NCBI GenBank assembly: GCA_036924285.1
Contig: JAYKYS010000007.1
Span: forward strand, 14,880,001-14,944,000
Reading direction: 5' to 3'
From: Asterella californica
Taxonomy: Eukaryota > Streptophyta > Marchantiopsida > Marchantiales > Aytoniaceae
Length of the DNA stretch: 64,000 bases
Position 1 is the first letter of the stretch; the number at the start of each line of letters is the position of its first letter. Positions 13,335 to 24,446 of the stretch are shown one piece after another. The translations under genes and the position numbers were made by a program. The notes below the pieces were generated by a model that had not been told where the DNA came from, did not search any database, and saw only the letters and a program-made list of their open reading frames with translations.

Positions 13335-14130
13335 AAGTGCAGGGTACCTTCCAGTACCAACACTCTGCCAAAACTGGTCAGGAAGTATGATTTAGGATCT
13401 AAGAGATAAGATCGGTCCTTCAAAAGCTAATGCTACTATTTGTACTAACATCCCGCTACGGTATCCTGGATGCGTCATTCTTTGATACGATATCTACAGT
13501 CCCAGGATTGAAGCTCGTTCACGCCAAGTCCTCCAAAGCTGAAATTATTAACTGCCAGGCATGTTGGAGCCAAGGCCACCCGGCATTTATAGTAGCCTGT
13601 ACTAATTCAATGTCGGACCTCGTCCTGAAGACTCGTGGATATCGAGACAGACATCAAGAAATTCTGATTGGTGCTGATGTGCGGAGAAATCCGGGAGATG
13701 TATTCCGAGCAGGAAACCTGGCACATTCGTTTCCCTAATGAAACTCACACTTCCTGTAGGGGCAAGCAGCTTCTGTCGCATCGCATCTTAGGACAATCAC
13801 ATTCATTCGCGAGAGACAAGCTGCATGATGATCACGCCCTGAAAAAGTTGATTTGATCAAATCATGTAAAAGAAGACTTCGGTTTTCTTACATACGGAAA
13901 AGGAGAGAAAGCACCGCCATCCCATCCCTTTCTTTCACGGAGCGCACGCCCTCTCTTTTCTCTCATGTGAACTCCGACGAAGCAGAGCAAAGGCCGAGGA
14001 AACTGTTTCCCGGGGTCTACTGTTTGCTGACAGGTAATGACTTAATCGGACCCTGCGCGCTCTCTCGGACCCTTCTAGAGTGTGCTTACTTAATCAGACC
14101 CTTGACTTGTTATCGAGGGTGACAGGTTGA
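13335..14130 (-). promoter_or_regulatory. upstream region of the GWD gene (5' UTR and promoter)
   Basis: No recognisable coding exon occurs here. The + strand at about 13,900-13,990 is pyrimidine-rich, so the GWD transcript strand reads as a GA-rich leader, as is common in plant 5' UTRs. A 102-codon + strand open frame at 13430-13738 matches nothing I recognise and points away from the gene. No TATA box stands out. Confidence 0.35.
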
Positions 14131-14208
14131 GGTGGTACTAGTTCGCAGGGTTGTTCATATTCTCTGACTGTCGTCTCCGTCCACATTTTGCATTGCAATA
14201 TTGATTCT

Positions 14209-14257
14209 TATGTAGACACTATCCTTTGCTATTTTTATGTAAACATTGTCCTTTGCT
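14209..14257. repeat. short imperfect direct repeat, 22-bp unit twice
   Basis: The copies lie at 14209-14230 and 14236-14257. Both read TATGTARACAYTRTCCTTTGCT, separated by five bases. They sit directly before the tRNA-like sequence at 14262. Confidence 0.6.
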
Positions 14258-14261
14258 ACCG

Positions 14262-14460
14262 AAGACCGGTAGCTGAGTTGGATGAGTCTCAGACCTCTCA
14301 TCGAAAGGTCTAGGGTTCAAACCCTCCTGCTCCTGGTTTTAAGTGCAAGAAGTCGCTGTATGTGCAATCTGGTCCTGGTATGCTGTGGTTACCCACAAAA
14401 GACAGTCCGATGCCCTTGAAGGGATAAAACGGACATGGTAACAACTTTACCTATCACAAA
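14262..14460 (+). mobile_element. tRNA-derived SINE-like sequence or degenerate tRNA
   Basis: The stretch 14262-14340 carries both internal RNA polymerase III promoter boxes at tRNA-like spacing: an A box TAGCTGAGTTGG at 14270-14281 and a B box GGTTCAAACCC at 14314-14324. AGACCT and AGGTCT can pair around a loop containing CAT (Met-like anticodon), and ACCGG can pair with CTGGT as a short acceptor stem. The loop is too large and the T stem imperfect for a working tRNA. About 120 bases of unrelated sequence follow, ending near a run reading AAGGGATAAAACGGACATGG, as in the body of a plant SINE. No poly(A) tail or target duplication was identified, so the element boundaries are estimates. Confidence 0.4.
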
Positions 14461-15064
14461 CATAAAAACAATCTACTGCGACGAAGTTCATATGTTTGCG
14501 CAAATATGCAACTGTCACTTCCTGATTGCCGACGAGACTCTGTGAATGAAAACAACTGGTTATAACCGGTGGTAGTTCTTAGGACACAATTAGATTCGAG
14601 TGATGATCAGTACAGCAAGGTCTTTTATGATGGACCCCACGTCTCAGACACTGAGCACTACTCGGTTCGAAACTTTACCCTAGTTCAGCCCAGTAAATTT
14701 TGAGTCTAGCTCGAATTGTTCTTTCCTCCGCGCACTGCATCGGGAGTCACAACGAGAACTACACGTACAGCGGATGTCGGGCCTGGTAGGGTACAGTCGA
14801 ACCTGGTTTATTGTTAGGACTCTAGAGTAGAGTTTTTGTAACAATAAAAAGATATAACTTTGTAACAGTTAGACACGATGTTCTAATAATTACGAGGGAA
14901 TAAGCATCCCCAACGTCCTTGTACAGTGAATTTCGTTTTCTCTTATCAGAGAACTTGTAAGTGTTATAAAAATATATTGTAATAAGTTATAATAAAAAAT
15001 CAAAGTTATTTATAAATATTATATGTTAACCTCTCCGGGAGTAACAAATTGACCCAGACAGAAC
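14461..15064. other. intergenic, increasingly AT-rich, no gene seen
   Basis: No reading frame of note. Base composition shifts to strongly AT-rich from about 14,820. Retrotransposon homology begins at about 15,065, so this stretch is the border between the host-gene island and the repeats. Confidence 0.5.
14933..15010 (+). repeat. AT-rich dispersed motif, copy 1
   Basis: Similar in order and orientation to 36563-36640: both contain TCGTTTTCT, then TTATCAGA, then TGTAAGTGTTAT, then a run of A and T. Each copy adjoins the truncated end of a retrotransposon remnant. Confidence 0.5.
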
Positions 15065-16014
15065 CCATAAGTGAAGAGCGGACTGAGGCCTTCTTGGAGG
15101 TATAAGTCTGTTCTTGAAGATATTATCTGTAGGTACAGATATAGAGAGATTGCGTGCAGACAGAGGAGAGTTGCGTGATACGGAAGCGAAAGAGTTCTTC
15201 GCCCAACACAGAGTGAAACTCAAACTCACTACTGCCATGAATCCGGAAGGGATTGATAAGAACGAGAGAGGACACTCGTCGATTGTTCAAGCTCTGGTAA
15301 AGGCATGCGATGGTAGACATAGACAGCGGCATAAGTTGCTCTCTTTTGCTCTGTGGGCTGACAGGTCGACTCATTGCACTATTACTGGCTACATGCTCAT
15401 TGAATTGATGTTGGATCAGAAGCCGATTATGCCGGCAGAGGAATATTTTCCTACATGGGTTACTTTACCGTGGGAAGAAGAAATGGATCGTGTACAACTT
15501 CTTGCACTTCTAATCAGGCAGTTGGAACATAGGGAGGAGGATCTTATAGCGGCACAACAGAAACTGAAAGAGGCCCGTCTCAAGAACAAGGACAGGTTTG
15601 ACAAGACTCACAAGCTCCGGCCGAAGCTTATACATGCTGGAGATTGGGTTTTGGTGCATGAAAGTACATTAGACAATCAGCACTCTACGGTTTGGAAATT
15701 TTCTAGGAGATGGTTTGGTCCGTATGTTGTCTTAGAAGTGCATCAAAACGCTACTTAGTCTGTACGGGAGCTTGATGGTACACCTCTAAGGCTCCTTGTT
15801 GCTGGTAAGCGTATCAAGTTGTTTAGAAAAAAGAGAGAATCCGTTGAGCTAGACGAATTTTTGAAGTCAGATCGGATGATGGATGCCGATGCAGATATGC
15901 TATTAGAAAAAGACGCAGGGGACGTTGAAGAGGACGATGGCAATTTAGAGAACCTTGGAGACTAGTGGAAAGGTTGGAACATATCGAAAGATGTGCAGAT
16001 TTGGAGGGGGTGAA
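15065..16014 (+). pseudogene. Ty3/gypsy integrase C-terminal part, 5'-truncated
   Basis: The frame 15114-15758 encodes the end of an integrase. It has the second catalytic Asp in RLRADRGEL, the catalytic Glu in NERGHSSIV, a stretch around GYMLIELMLDQKPIMPAEE, and a C-terminal GPY-type motif in RRWFGPYVVLEV. Homology to element B (about 61.7-62.5 kb) extends left to about 15,065 through a frameshift. A TAG interrupts it at 15756, after which the frame continues to about 15,960. A polypurine tract at about 16,000-16,010 (TTTGGAGGGGGT) leads straight into the LTR at 16015. Gag, protease and reverse transcriptase are absent. This is a dead remnant. Confidence 0.85.
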
Positions 16015-16592
16015 TGTCATAGTGCGTGACATTCTACATGATGAAATGGAGCTTCAGAGACACTCAACCAGCATTTGTTCAAGAAGCTGCACCCTAGCTT
16101 ATTAAGCTGGGCAGGAGCTAAGCTCAGGCTATACTTGGCAAGCTGCACCTTAGCTTGGGTTGAAATATCACTTTGAAGAGGGTAAAATTCCAGAATGCAG
16201 AGCTCGTCGAGGAGAGCGACTTCGTACTTCTGGTTTTGATAGAAAGTGTTCTAAGTGATAGTTAGTAGATGTTTTAGTCTGAGAAATATGCGAAAGAGGA
16301 AAATCCGTCGATTTTGGCTCGTGACTCGAACTTAAAATCTGATAGCGTGAGTGTGTAGGTGTTCACAAGTATTATAGTTTTGACTCCTTATTCATTAAAA
16401 ACGGAGTTGTATAGAGAAGTTAGCATAAGAAAGGCTAGTAAAGACTTTACAGGAAAACTTCTTCAGGAAAACATATGTACAAAATTTTTAACCTTCTTGA
16501 ACGGAACCAAAGGCCATCCCAGTGATAGGGCGCCTGCCTAGGAGGAAAGTGGTCTCAGGATCAATTCTTGTAGTGTTGCAGGATTATTCTTT

Positions 16593-18418
16593 TTGTCATT
16601 TAGTATAAAAGATATCGTTCCACAGAGGATCTGCACAAGTAACACTGTTCTCAGTTCTAAGATTCGTTCAAACACACAAACACACGGGTTTTATCTAGAA
16701 TTCCCGTCTTCTCACAAAACCACACGGCTTCCAGACCCTTCAGAAGGTGCTCTAGACCCAAACAACCAACTACCATCTAAAATATCACACAATTATCTAT
16801 TGAGAAGCTCGGGAAGACGCTTCCTGCTTCCAGGTCACTTCTTCCGGTCTTCTCAGTACCGTCTTCCCGATGCAATTCTCGGCTTCTGGGGGTTCAACTC
16901 GGTTTCTCACGCCTCCAGAAGACTGCTCCTGCTTTGTAGAAGACGACTAGCAACGGCTTTCTCACATTGCTCTTCCAATTCCCAACGGGTTAGATTAATC
17001 ACAAGGTGTATGCCCCCTGTAGTCTTCCCAGGCTTATGCCTACGGAAACGGTCTTCCTGCAGCACTACAACGACATTCACCTTCACGGAAGCTCATAGAA
17101 GTCTCGGAAGCTCACTAGAAGAAGGTAAGAAGATGGAAAGATGGGGGAAGATGAGGAAGAAGGGAAAATCCAAACGAGAGAAAAACAAGATAAGAATAAG
17201 AAATTAAGACTCCGACAGGCTTCTAGTCCGGATCCTGACTAACAAGCCATCCCTGCTTGTAGTAGTTTGGGGAGGAAGACCATAAACGTGTGTACAGTTA
17301 CACAATCTTCTACTGTGGGAAGAAGGCTTCTTTCTTCTTCTCTCGTTGCTCCGACTACTCTGTCTTCTGGGATCTCTTATCCATAGGACTGTTCGTACGT
17401 GGATCCGAAGTGCTCCACTGGATGAGCCAAGCTGCGAATCTGCACAAATGCTGACAGTCATCGCCACTCAAGAAGAATGCTTCCCATGCACTATCGGGAG
17501 TAAATTCAAGGAAACCCACTACCCACAAGACACAAACAAAGCTTCTGCACTCAAATCAACAATCCATTCCTCGAGAAGAAGGCACATTGGTGTTGGGAAG
17601 CTCACTCCCTCTGCTTTCTGCTCCTACTCCTCGACACACCAGTTTAGTCAGCAGGACTACACGAGGATGCCGTTTCCTGCTCTTAAACTGCTCACTACCT
17701 CTATCTACATCTTCGAATCACTGCTGGCAACGAGAGAATGCAGACCCCTTCGATTTAATCCCAGTCTATTCGTATGTCTCTAACATCGGGTGTAGTGTGT
17801 ACTATGCGTATGCGTCTCTAGTGTGTAATGTGTCCCTACTCACAGTGATGCGTATGTGTGTCTGAAAATCTACTCTTTGATCCTACTTATGCATCTGCCT
17901 TGAGACGCAGAGGAAATCCCCTATGGTAACAATTTAAAACCTTCCTATGATTGAAATGTAGCATTTTTACCAGGAGTTCTCATATTCAATAGCAAAGTTA
18001 GTCACTCACGATGACGACTACATGACTAGATTGACGAAGAGCATCGTCAAGTGGACTTCCCATTCAGATCATTTGCAAAGGATGAACTGCTCCTCCTTAA
18101 TCATGCTTATTGTCTTCTTGACTTTTGGAAATGGTGTGGTCCTTGCTTTTTCCTCTTCCTTGGAAGCGGTATTGTTTGACGGCTCTAGATGCAGTCCAAC
18201 AACTACAACCAGGGAGAGATGGGCGCTGTCAGAAGGCTGCCACCCCACATGCAAGCGGTTCCCTTTCCTGTTTAGCCATCCACCTTACTACTCCTGCGCT
18301 GCCTACTCTGCCACATGATCACCTATCTAATATTACACTAAAACTGCCACCTCCTAAGATAGCATGTTCGGTTCCTACTAAGTTTGGACAAGTCAACTTG
18401 TCTTCTGCGCTTTGCTGC
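16593..18418. other. non-coding part of the nested element, past the stop of its gag-like frame
   Basis: On the element's own strand this is downstream of the coiled-coil frame. A 204-codon frame on the + strand (16593-17207) ends in a lysine/arginine-rich tail but has no recognisable domain and opposes the element's coding strand. The sequence is rich in TCTTC/GAAGA. It also contains the dispersed repeat at 17920-18195. Confidence 0.4.
17920..18195 (+). repeat. dispersed ~270-bp repeat, copy 1
   Basis: This stretch, starting CTATGGTAACAATTT and ending GCAGTCCAAC, recurs in reverse orientation at 42225-42492 with only scattered differences. Similarity stops on both sides in both places. Confidence 0.75.
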
Positions 18419-20730
18419 CTACTCTAATTGCTCGGATGCAATCTCCACCTGATCTGCTCTTACCTGAACTCCTAACTCGGCTTCTGATAAGCTGGGAAGC
18501 CATGCGAATACCTCGGGTGTTACTGAGGTGGCTTCCTCTTCAACGTTCGTAGTTGGCTCGTTTGGTGCTGCTTCGGAAGACGAAAGCGTCTTCTGAGAAG
18601 TTGGGTCGACCTGCGCTTCCTCGTTCTTCTGAGATACTGGTTCGACGCTGGGGGCCATGGTGATCTCATAAGGGTCCGGGGAAGTCGCCTCCTCCACTCG
18701 AAACACCTGGGAAGACAACTCTTCTTCCTGTCTTCCAGAAGACACCTTGTCTTCCGGGGCTTCTTCTGTGATCTTCTCGGCTTCCAACGTTGTCACTACC
18801 AGTTGGACAGCGAGGTCGAATTCCTTCTTCTCCAAGTCTGATCCGATCGATGGTCCTAGGGCTTGAGAAGATGCAGTTGCAGGTGACAGAATCGAGAGAA
18901 GACCGTAAAGCGTCTTCACTCTCTCTATTTGCCGATCCAAGTAACGAAACATGCCCTCCTTGCACTCCACTAACCTTGCTTTGGACTCGTCGTCCCACTC
19001 CCTAGCTAAGATAAGAAGCTTCCTACCCGCGGTGAAGTTGAACTTCTTGCGAAGTGCTTCCACCGTCTGAGCTAGCAACCCCTGCGCACGAGCTTCTGCT
19101 GCTTCTCGCTGCATCTTCTCGGCTGCAGTCTACGCTTCTGCGGCTTCCCGCAGTGTCTTCCATGTCATTCTTCTCTTCTGCGAGGACGGTGATTTTACCT
19201 CGGACTCGCAGAACCTCCTGGTCACGCTGCTGTAAACGCGCCTGCAACTCCTGGTTGCTCTTCCTCAGCTGCGCTAACTCCTTGGCAGAAGCGGCTGCTT
19301 CCGTCTTGTACTTCGCTTCGAGCTTCTCCGTGGTGCGGAGGTTGGCTTCCAGCGCTTCCATCTTCTTCTGGCCTTCTTCTTGCCGCATCAGGATGCGCAA
19401 ACCGAATCCAGACTGTAGTGGCTTCTCTTGAGCCATCGCTCTCTTCTCCACCAACTCCATAGCTGGCTAGATCTCCGAGTGGAAGAAGACACTGAACTCC
19501 TCCAGTCTTCTTCTCGCGGAAAAGAGACTCATCCTCACGATCCAGACGGAGGTGTCTTCCTTGTCTTCTGGAGGCAAAGATGCCTCTTGTGCTGCTGTGG
19601 TCTTCTGCTTCTGCGTGCGAGAAGAAGGCTACTCTTCTCATCTTCCGGGGTGGAAGATCCCTCCCCATAACAGAAGCGGTCCTCTTTACTGCGCTTCCTC
19701 GCATCGCAGTAGGAGTATCCATCCAACCTTCGTCTTCTGGAGTCTTCAGAAGACTCCATGGTGTTGCAAAAGCGGTCTTCTGTGCAGCTCGGGTACTCAG
19801 TGGCTCCTCCTGAGAGTCGGACTCCGATCGGGAGTGAATGATCGGGAAGGAGGTGGTCTTCCTAGGCATATTCCTAGGACCCATCTTCCTTGGTGGTGTC
19901 GAGTCTTTCGACCCACTGGAGTCGTCTTCCCTCACCAGAAGCGTCTTCTGATGAGTTCCTGACCTCATCTGCGGCATCAGAGTGGGAGAGGGAGTCGTAG
20001 CTACTACTCGGTCATCTTCTCCCGAGATCTCCTCCTTCGCTTCGTGCTGCCCTGTTGGTCCATATCTCGTCAACTGATCTTCCGTTAGGTCCTCCTTGGC
20101 CATGTACAAATAACAGAAGAACGGAGTAAGATGTCCTCCTGCCGAGATGTCTAAGTACACCAGCTCTGCCTGCACATATGCGTGGAAGAACGCGCCTCAG
20201 TTGATATTCTCTCCGGCACACACTGCTTCCAAGAACTCCACGTCTTGATCTCCAAGATATCTCGTCTTCTGTGCTTTCCCTTTGGGAAAGAGATGGAGGA
20301 ATAGCTTCGCCAGAAGACGCTTCTGCGGCTCCCGGTAAGCTTCAACCTTCCATCTGTTTCTTCCCTGTCTGTCCTCCAGACAGGGAAGAAAGAACACGGT
20401 GGGAAAAGAAGAGAACATGAGAAGAACCTCAAACAGTCTTCTGCCTGCTTGCCGTAGTGCCTTCAGTCTTCTGTGCGCTTCTGGCTCCACCTCAGCTCCA
20501 ATGCGACTCCACAGAGCTGCTTCTATCGTCAATGTCCTGCTGCTTCTCAATCGATCAGGGCTCCACCTCAAATTCTTCTTCAATCGCCTTTCAATGTCTA
20601 CTTCCGAGAATCTATAGAAGACTCCTTCAGCTCGATGGTGCTTCCTACTCTCAGAAATTCGTCCTCGCTTTCTCTCTAGCTGCAATTCGATCTTTGCTAT
20701 CCTCGATTTCACTCTGCTGGTCCTCCTCAC
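18419..20730 (-). pseudogene. gag-like coiled-coil protein of the nested element, frameshifted
   Basis: Four minus-strand frames follow in order with small shifts or stops between them: 20730-20197, 20175-19222, 19460-19023 and 19114-18419. Together they read as one protein of about 750 residues. The N-terminal part is basic (FYRFSEVDIERRLKKNLRW) and passes into a globular stretch (FFCYLYMAKEDLTEDQL). A Ser/Thr/Pro/Arg-rich middle follows (KTLLVREDDSSGSKD), then a long predicted coiled coil (EANLRTTEKLEAKYKTEAAA), and an acidic Glu-rich tail. From memory it resembles a protein type that is very numerous in Marchantia, with no enzyme domain. I infer a structural, gag-like role. Confidence 0.6.
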
Positions 20731-20989
20731 TCAATTTCGGCACCTCTTGATTCAATGCGGCACCTCCTAACTCGATCTTCTGTGCTAATGCCTTCGATGC
20801 GGGAAGCAGGTGATGACTCTGCATTTATGTGCTTCTTCCATATTTTCTCGCGCAGTTAGGGGTTCTTCGACCTACCTGACCTATCTACTACCTTGGGCTA
20901 CCTGGTAAGTACACCTATCCTCCTACTAGGTGGTGCGCGGTTAGGTCTATGTAGTCGCAGTCACTGTCACTGTCACGGTCACTGTCTTT

Positions 20990-21085
20990 TGGAAGACATG
21001 CGTCTTCCATCTTCCGTCTTCCGAAGACCTGGTCGAGAAGACGTCTTCTCGGAAGATGTCCTTCTTCCGTCTTCGGAAGAAGTCA
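20990..21085. repeat. cluster of GAAGAC/GTCTTC hexamers
   Basis: Between 21002 and 21080 six hexamers GTCTTC or GAAGAC occur on the two strands, several in inverted pairs such as GAAGACGTCTTC. The cluster lies upstream of the first codon of the gag-like frame, so codon usage does not explain it. The nested element as a whole is rich in TCTTC/GAAGA. Confidence 0.6.
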
Positions 21086-22446
21086 ACTTTCTCTTACAAA
21101 AAGTTCTTAAGGCCATCTTCCTTCTAAGCAAGATGTATTCTTAAGCAACAAGGTTATTTCAATTACACGGACATGTGATTAACTTCAAAAATTTCAAAAA
21201 TTCGTACATCTTGTAAATTGTGGGCACCACAATTCTCTCTTGCCTCTGGTTCCTATTCCGGCATGTTGACCTCCTGGAAGAGAGTCTATGTTGGATATGC
21301 AGCCACGTCCTGCATATCTACGGGTGGGAGACCGGTATCTCTCTTAATCGTGGGCTTCCCGGTCTAAGTCTCCGCATGCCACTGTGAATATACCATGGGA
21401 GATACTTGGTGCGCATATGGGGGTTGTAAGCTCTGTGGGGCAGCTCCAAAAGTGTACGGGCTTCGGCCTACATCGGATGACTTGTGGTATATTCAAGGTG
21501 GCATCAAGAGCACAGGAAACTTTTATTAATCAGTTAATTATTCATCGAGTCGACTTAGCAATAGGCAAGGAAGTTGTGAGACCTTTATCAGAGAAGGAGT
21601 CTGCTTTGTAAAGACAGCTGTGAACTTTTTATTAAAAGAAGGACCAGCTTAGCAAATAAAGTTCTATACGCATAAGGACAGTAGGGGGGAGCTTAGCTAG
21701 GGGCCTCCTTCTGATAAGTGGTTGTGCTTATAAGGACAGCAAGGGGTAGCTTAGCTAGGGCCTTAGCTTTTAGGTTAAATAACCTACGGCGGCTTTAGAC
21801 GAGGACCTTTTGACACAAAGAGGAAGGAGAAGCCATCGAGACGCTCAGGAGAAGCTTGGGAGCAGGGGAGATCAAATTTCTGAGAAACTTGAATTGGGAG
21901 GTCGTCGCAAGGAGAGGGACAAGTGTTTTAGAGCTTGAGCTTTGTCTAATAAACTGTTTTAGAGATAAATTACTTTCAAGAGGCATTCTATTGAGGAGAG
22001 ATCAGTTTGATGATCTGTGAGAGGTTTTGATTGTCGCTGAATCAAATTTCTGAGTTTTTCAGTTGAGAAGTTGACGCAAGGAGAGGTATAAGAGTTAGGG
22101 GTCTGAATTTTATCTACTGGATCGGGTTTGAGGTGAATTTGGCGGTCTTTGGCAGAGAACTGAGAGACAGAGAGAGAGACGCGCAGGAGAAGAAGAGAGA
22201 GAGATTTTTTCTACAGTTGAAGAAATTGATGGTGCAGCCGACACTGAAATAAAGTTATTTTGAATCCTGAGAGACCTACCTGTGTATCTGAGTGTTTGTT
22301 GAGTGTTAGTTTGTAATTGGTGGACGCGAGAAGCCGGATTTTGAGATCTCATCGTTAGCAGCAATCTGTTTTCCCTTTGGGTCGTTTTCTCTGATCAATC
22401 ACAATCAGGAGGTCCGTCCTCCCCAAGAAAAACTCTCGCCACGACA

Positions 22447-24446
22447 CCGTTGTTGTAGAACGTGCAGTTTGATCTGAGAATACACGAGGTATTTGGCTGT
22501 AGAGAGATACAGCAAGAACTTGGACCAACTCGATGAAATCTTAATGTCCTGACTACCCAATCTATCAGACTTTGTTGCGGTTCTTACTGACCTAACTTGA
22601 CTCTAAGTGTAACACACGTGCACCACACAACACAACTGGACGTTCAGTCTTATCTTAAGTATAAGAAGAATCTATACATGATAAACATAAGCTTTAGCTC
22701 ACAACAGTACCTTCAGGAAGTTCTGTCTTGAACAAGTCGTTTGTTCAAGACCAACCAAGGATGTAAGTGAAATCACTCTTCTCTTTCAGATCCAGCCACT
22801 CTGTAATCTGAACTTTGACAACCTCTTGCTCCCAACTCGAACTTACAATACTGAGCTCAAATTTCACAAGAAATTTCCTTTGATCCTTCAATACTAATCT
22901 CTGAAATTCAACTTCAGACCCCAAACCAATTGCCCAAAATGGACCAAACCTTTCGTTTGTCCTAACTTATATTTTATAGACCCCGGTGGCTAAAATCCAC
23001 GACCTCAACACTTTCTCGTAACCAAATGAGCCTGAATTTCACATGTAGTAAGCTGATAAGGCACACTCTAATCTTGGAAATTTTCACTTAGAGATTCAAT
23101 CCCATGCTCATGGAACAACTCAATCCTTGAATCCAAGCAAAATGATTTTATTTCTGTCTCTCATTACAACCGACCATTTCAAAGTCAAATTCAACCCAAC
23201 ATAGGACTAATTTACATCAGTGCAACTAGCTCAGCGTCAACTATCAAATCCCGTTGACAAGACTGAAAGATCATCTCTTAATCTCTCGAGACGCTCAGAA
23301 ACATGACTCAGGATACCGATTTGATCCTTTTGACTTTGAACGATCATAACACCTCGCTCAGAGCTCCAAATCGATCACTTTCTCGTCTAGATTGTAGCCC
23401 TCCTCGAGCGCTTTCTATCGAGTTCTCACATTCCGCAAATGACTTCCAAGGAAGCCTCCAAAATCCTAAAACCGTCTTTGGAACTTGGATGAACTTGATT
23501 GGTCAAAATGAAACAATGACAGAAAAGATTGGAGATCACTTTATCTCCTACTTGGCACTATAGATCGAGTTGTAACCCTAAAACACCCTCACATCTTCAA
23601 AGTTTGAACCAAAATACTTTGAAACCCAACCTTCACATAGGATAATCATCTTCGTCGAGCGGTAGAGATAACAATAACACAAAAATATACGAGATTCAAT
23701 ACAAAGTCAAGATAATGACCTTGAATCGATCTACGATGAAAAGTACGACAAAAAAAAAATGAAAAAACCATCACTTGATTACAATGATCCTCACCAAAAT
23801 TCCTCGTGATCCACACACGATGGTTGATTTTCTGCCGGTAGTGACATCGGATATCAACCTAGACTTTGAAAGAGACGTTGGTCAAAAATTTTAGGTCCAT
23901 TCACTCATCAAAGTAAGATGTACACAGTCAAGTCTTTATTCTCCTCGTATGTGACGATCGGCAAGATCACCAGAGTAGACAAGTCCGTCATTTTTCTCAT
24001 GAACTCTTCATCAAAGTAGACAACGAACCACTATCGAAAGTGATCGTGATGGATGTAGTGAAGCTTGATTGAGAACGGATTTGAAAATGAAAGATCCAAA
24101 ACTTGGATCAATCCTCCATCCATAAATATAACTCTCGTAGCTCCTCACTCTTCATGTAAGACATTAAGAAATATTCACGAAACACCACGTAAGGAAGAAT
24201 ACCTCCACGAACCTTCTACCCTCTACCTTATACCCAAATTTGACAACAAGAGTCAATCACGTGAATGTCCACAGATCACTGAGCTGGCACGTCTCATTAT
24301 CGTGCGATCTCACATCCCTGATAATTGTGAACTTGACACATAATATGTTGTCAAGTGAGTTACATGAAAAGGTTCGTGAAACATAGAAAATAGCACAATA
24401 CAAGTTCTACACTAATATAACATGTGAGCTGTGTCACAACACGACA
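22447..24446 (-). repeat. diverged LTR-like copy (read on minus strand)
   Basis: Reading on the minus strand, it begins TGTCGTGTTGTG at 24446, the same start as the LTR at 28679. Parts align in the same orientation with 25010-26407 and 28425-28679, for example TAGATTGTA...GAGCGCTTTC, GATGTACAC.GTCAA and CGAAAGTGATC. No polypurine tract or pol sequence adjoins it, so it is a solo or truncated copy. The lower boundary is not determined. Confidence 0.55.

Larger units (their letters stand above)
16569..21231 (-). mobile_element. 4.66-kb nested element with target site duplication
   Basis: The inverted LTR copy at 31336-33100 shows the empty site, so the insertion edges are clear. The element begins TGTAGTG at 16569 and ends CACCACA at 21231, giving imperfect 7-base inverted ends in LTR style (TG...CA). 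ATTCT flanks it on both sides (16564-16568 and 21232-21236), a 5-base duplication typical of LTR elements. No long terminal repeats were found by eye, and no reverse transcriptase or integrase. Coding content is on the minus strand: a gag-like coiled-coil protein. It is therefore probably a non-autonomous LTR-type element whose repeats are diverged or lost. Confidence 0.75.
16015..22446 (+). repeat. LTR of a Ty3/gypsy element, split by a nested insertion
   Basis: The LTR starts TGTCATAGTG right after the polypurine tract and ends CACGACA. Removing the nested insertion and its target duplication (16569-21236) leaves 1,764 bases. The inverted partner at 31336-33100 is 1,765 bases and matches along its length, for example CTGATCAAT followed by AGGAGGTCCGTCCTCCCC near the 3' end. 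As it follows integrase on the same strand, it is the 3' LTR of the truncated element at 15065. It contains two copies of a motif like TAAGGACAG...AGCTTAGCTAGGG at about 21,672 and 21,738. Confidence 0.85.

Noticed and set aside
13430..13738. 102-codon + strand frame as a gene divergent from GWD
   Set aside because: No domain is recognised, and it falls in the expected promoter and leader of GWD.
14262..14340. Functional tRNA-Met
   Set aside because: The anticodon loop is too large, the T stem has only about four pairs and the acceptor stem about five, so it is more likely tRNA-derived than a working tRNA.
16561..16580. CACTA transposon end, because TTGTAGTG appears at the left junction
   Set aside because: The right junction lacks a matching CACTA end, and the duplicated target is 5 bases, not 3; TG...CA ends fit an LTR-type element better.
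16593..17207. 204-codon + strand frame with a Lys/Arg-rich tail
   Set aside because: It opposes the coding strand of the nested element, has no recognisable domain, and lies in a composition-biased TCTTC-rich region that favours long open frames.
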